This document shows, one piece after another, positions 4,624 through 5,256 of a DNA stretch of 5,256 bases. Positions within the stretch are counted from its first letter, which is position 1; the number at the start of each line of letters is the position of its first letter. Under the pieces are notes generated by a model, which did no database searches, had not been told where the DNA came from, and was given only the letters and a program-made list of their open reading frames with translations. The stretch is from Verrucomicrobiota bacterium (GTDB taxonomy: Bacteria; Verrucomicrobiota; Verrucomicrobiia; Opitutales; UBA2995), in contig JAPUIL010000037.1 in the NCBI GenBank assembly GCA_027297085.1, forward strand, positions 1 to 5,256, written 5' to 3'. A program made the translations under genes and the position numbers.

Positions 4624-5256
4624 TTAACTACGTGTGACCTGCAACCCAGTATCAGATACGATGAACTGCACGAATCGGGCCTTGGAGTTGGGTGGATTCT
4701 TTTCCAAATGCTTTCGGATGCTGACTGCCGCATTGGAATCTTTTGCCACCATCAGTATGTAACCTCCACCACCCGCTCCCAGGAGCTTCATTCCGAGAAG
4801 CCAATCATCGATGGGTTTCAGAATGTTTTGTACTTCTTCCGGATTGGTTCCGGCATCCAATTGCTGATTCAATTCCCATGTCCGCCTGATCGCGCGCCCA
4901 ACACCTTCAAACTGACCCCGCTGGATAAGGTCATTCACTTCCCCTGCGTGAAGGAAAAGCCGATTGAGGATGTCCAAGTGTTCCTTTTTGTTGAGAAACA
5001 TTCCTCTGACGATCTCGCCAAGCAGGTCCTTCGCAACTCGCGTGATACCAGTGTAATAAAGGAGGAGGCTCGGCATATAAACAGGATCGTTAAAAAGAGT
5101 TTTTGGAAGCCATCGCACATCGGGGATCTGATCTAACCCAGGTTTGGTTTCCAATTGTTTGATGCCGTGGAGAATACCTCCGTATTGGTCCTGCCAACCT
5201 CCACCTGTGGTAAGCATCTGTTCTAGGACCAAGGTCCGATCTCCGATGTCCCGATC
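4624..5256 (-). CDS. fkp: Bifunctional L-fucokinase/L-fucose-1-phosphate guanylyltransferase (FKP), C-terminal part
   Basis: The last 210 residues of the protein are present, ending with a TAA at 4624-4626; the start lies beyond the right edge. This is the C-terminal end of the GHMP-type kinase half. It shows LEQMLTTGGGWQDQYGG near residue 12 of the fragment, then a PGL/P-V-RWLP pattern, LLLYYTGITRVAKDLLGEIV, and near 158-166 the glycine-rich LLGAGGGGY motif 3 of GHMP kinases. The end, KARFVQFIVSDTGLQVTRS, is very like my memory of Bacteroides FKP (about 950 residues). FKP phosphorylates L-fucose at C1 with ATP and joins it to GTP to make GDP-L-fucose, used to fucosylate surface glycans. The kinase half is seen here; the guanylyltransferase half is assumed from that similarity and lies outside. 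Plain L-fucokinase without the second domain cannot be excluded. The gene converges on hslR across the terminator. Confidence 0.9.
   Translation of the reverse strand, partial: DRDIGDRTLVLEQMLTTGGGWQDQYGGILHGIKQLETKPGLDQIPDVRWLPKTLFNDPVYMPSLLLYYTGITRVAKDLLGEIVRGMFLNKKEHLDILNRLFLHAGEVNDLIQRGQFEGVGRAIRRTWELNQQLDAGTNPEEVQNILKPIDDWLLGMKLLGAGGGGYILMVAKDSNAAVSIRKHLEKNPPNSKARFVQFIVSDTGLQVTRS

Noticed and set aside
4522..5136. Long plus-strand ORF of 204 codons
   Set aside because: It lies antisense to fkp, whose protein matches a known family along its whole length. The plus-strand product has no recognisable motif.

Overview
The window looks like a piece of a bacterial chromosome, most likely from a Verrucomicrobiota/Opitutae-type organism or a relative in the PVC group. 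This is an inference. It rests on the three-helix membrane anchor fused to a TolB-like domain (a protein type common in those bacteria), a Bacteroides-type L-fucose salvage enzyme (FKP), and the mix of insertion sequences. No rRNA or tRNA is present to settle the taxonomy.

Layout. Bases 1-309 (minus) hold a 5'-truncated ISAs1-family transposase that runs off the left edge. Bases 310-677 are non-coding, with a small hairpin, three tandem 19-bp GTATAC repeats and a short dyad ahead of the next gene. Bases 678/753-1769 (plus) encode a membrane-anchored TolB-like protein cut off at the start of its expected TPR region. The cut is made by a compact, apparently intact IS200/IS605 element (about 1738-2250) that carries only the Y1/HUH transposase gene. 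Directly after it lie a 447-residue multi-helix membrane protein of the MOP (MATE/ANKH-like) type (2258-3601) and, 12 bp later, a gene for an Hsp15-like S4 RNA-binding protein (3614-4054). These two probably form an operon. The last codons of the S4 gene come from a remnant of a DDE/integrase-core insertion sequence (3953-about 4343, minus). Bases 4344-4623 are non-coding and hold a 7-bp hairpin, a bidirectional intrinsic terminator nested inside a 14-bp perfect inverted repeat (4448-4520), and a REP-like palindrome. From 4624 to the right edge (minus) lies the C-terminal third-or-less of FKP, the bifunctional L-fucokinase/L-fucose-1-phosphate guanylyltransferase.

How it fits together. The ancestral order seems to have been a TolB-like/TPR signalling protein, then transporter and hslR on the plus strand, converging on fkp with a shared terminator between them. 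At least three unrelated insertion-sequence families have since landed here. Two of them now supply the C-terminal codons of host genes: the TolB-like protein ends in residues coded by the IS200 left-end hairpin, and the Hsp15-like protein ends in 33 residues coded by the IS remnant. I see no defence system, CRISPR array or clearly new multi-gene system. The points worth a second look are the IS-made protein tails, the nested terminator/inverted repeat, and the 19-bp repeats.
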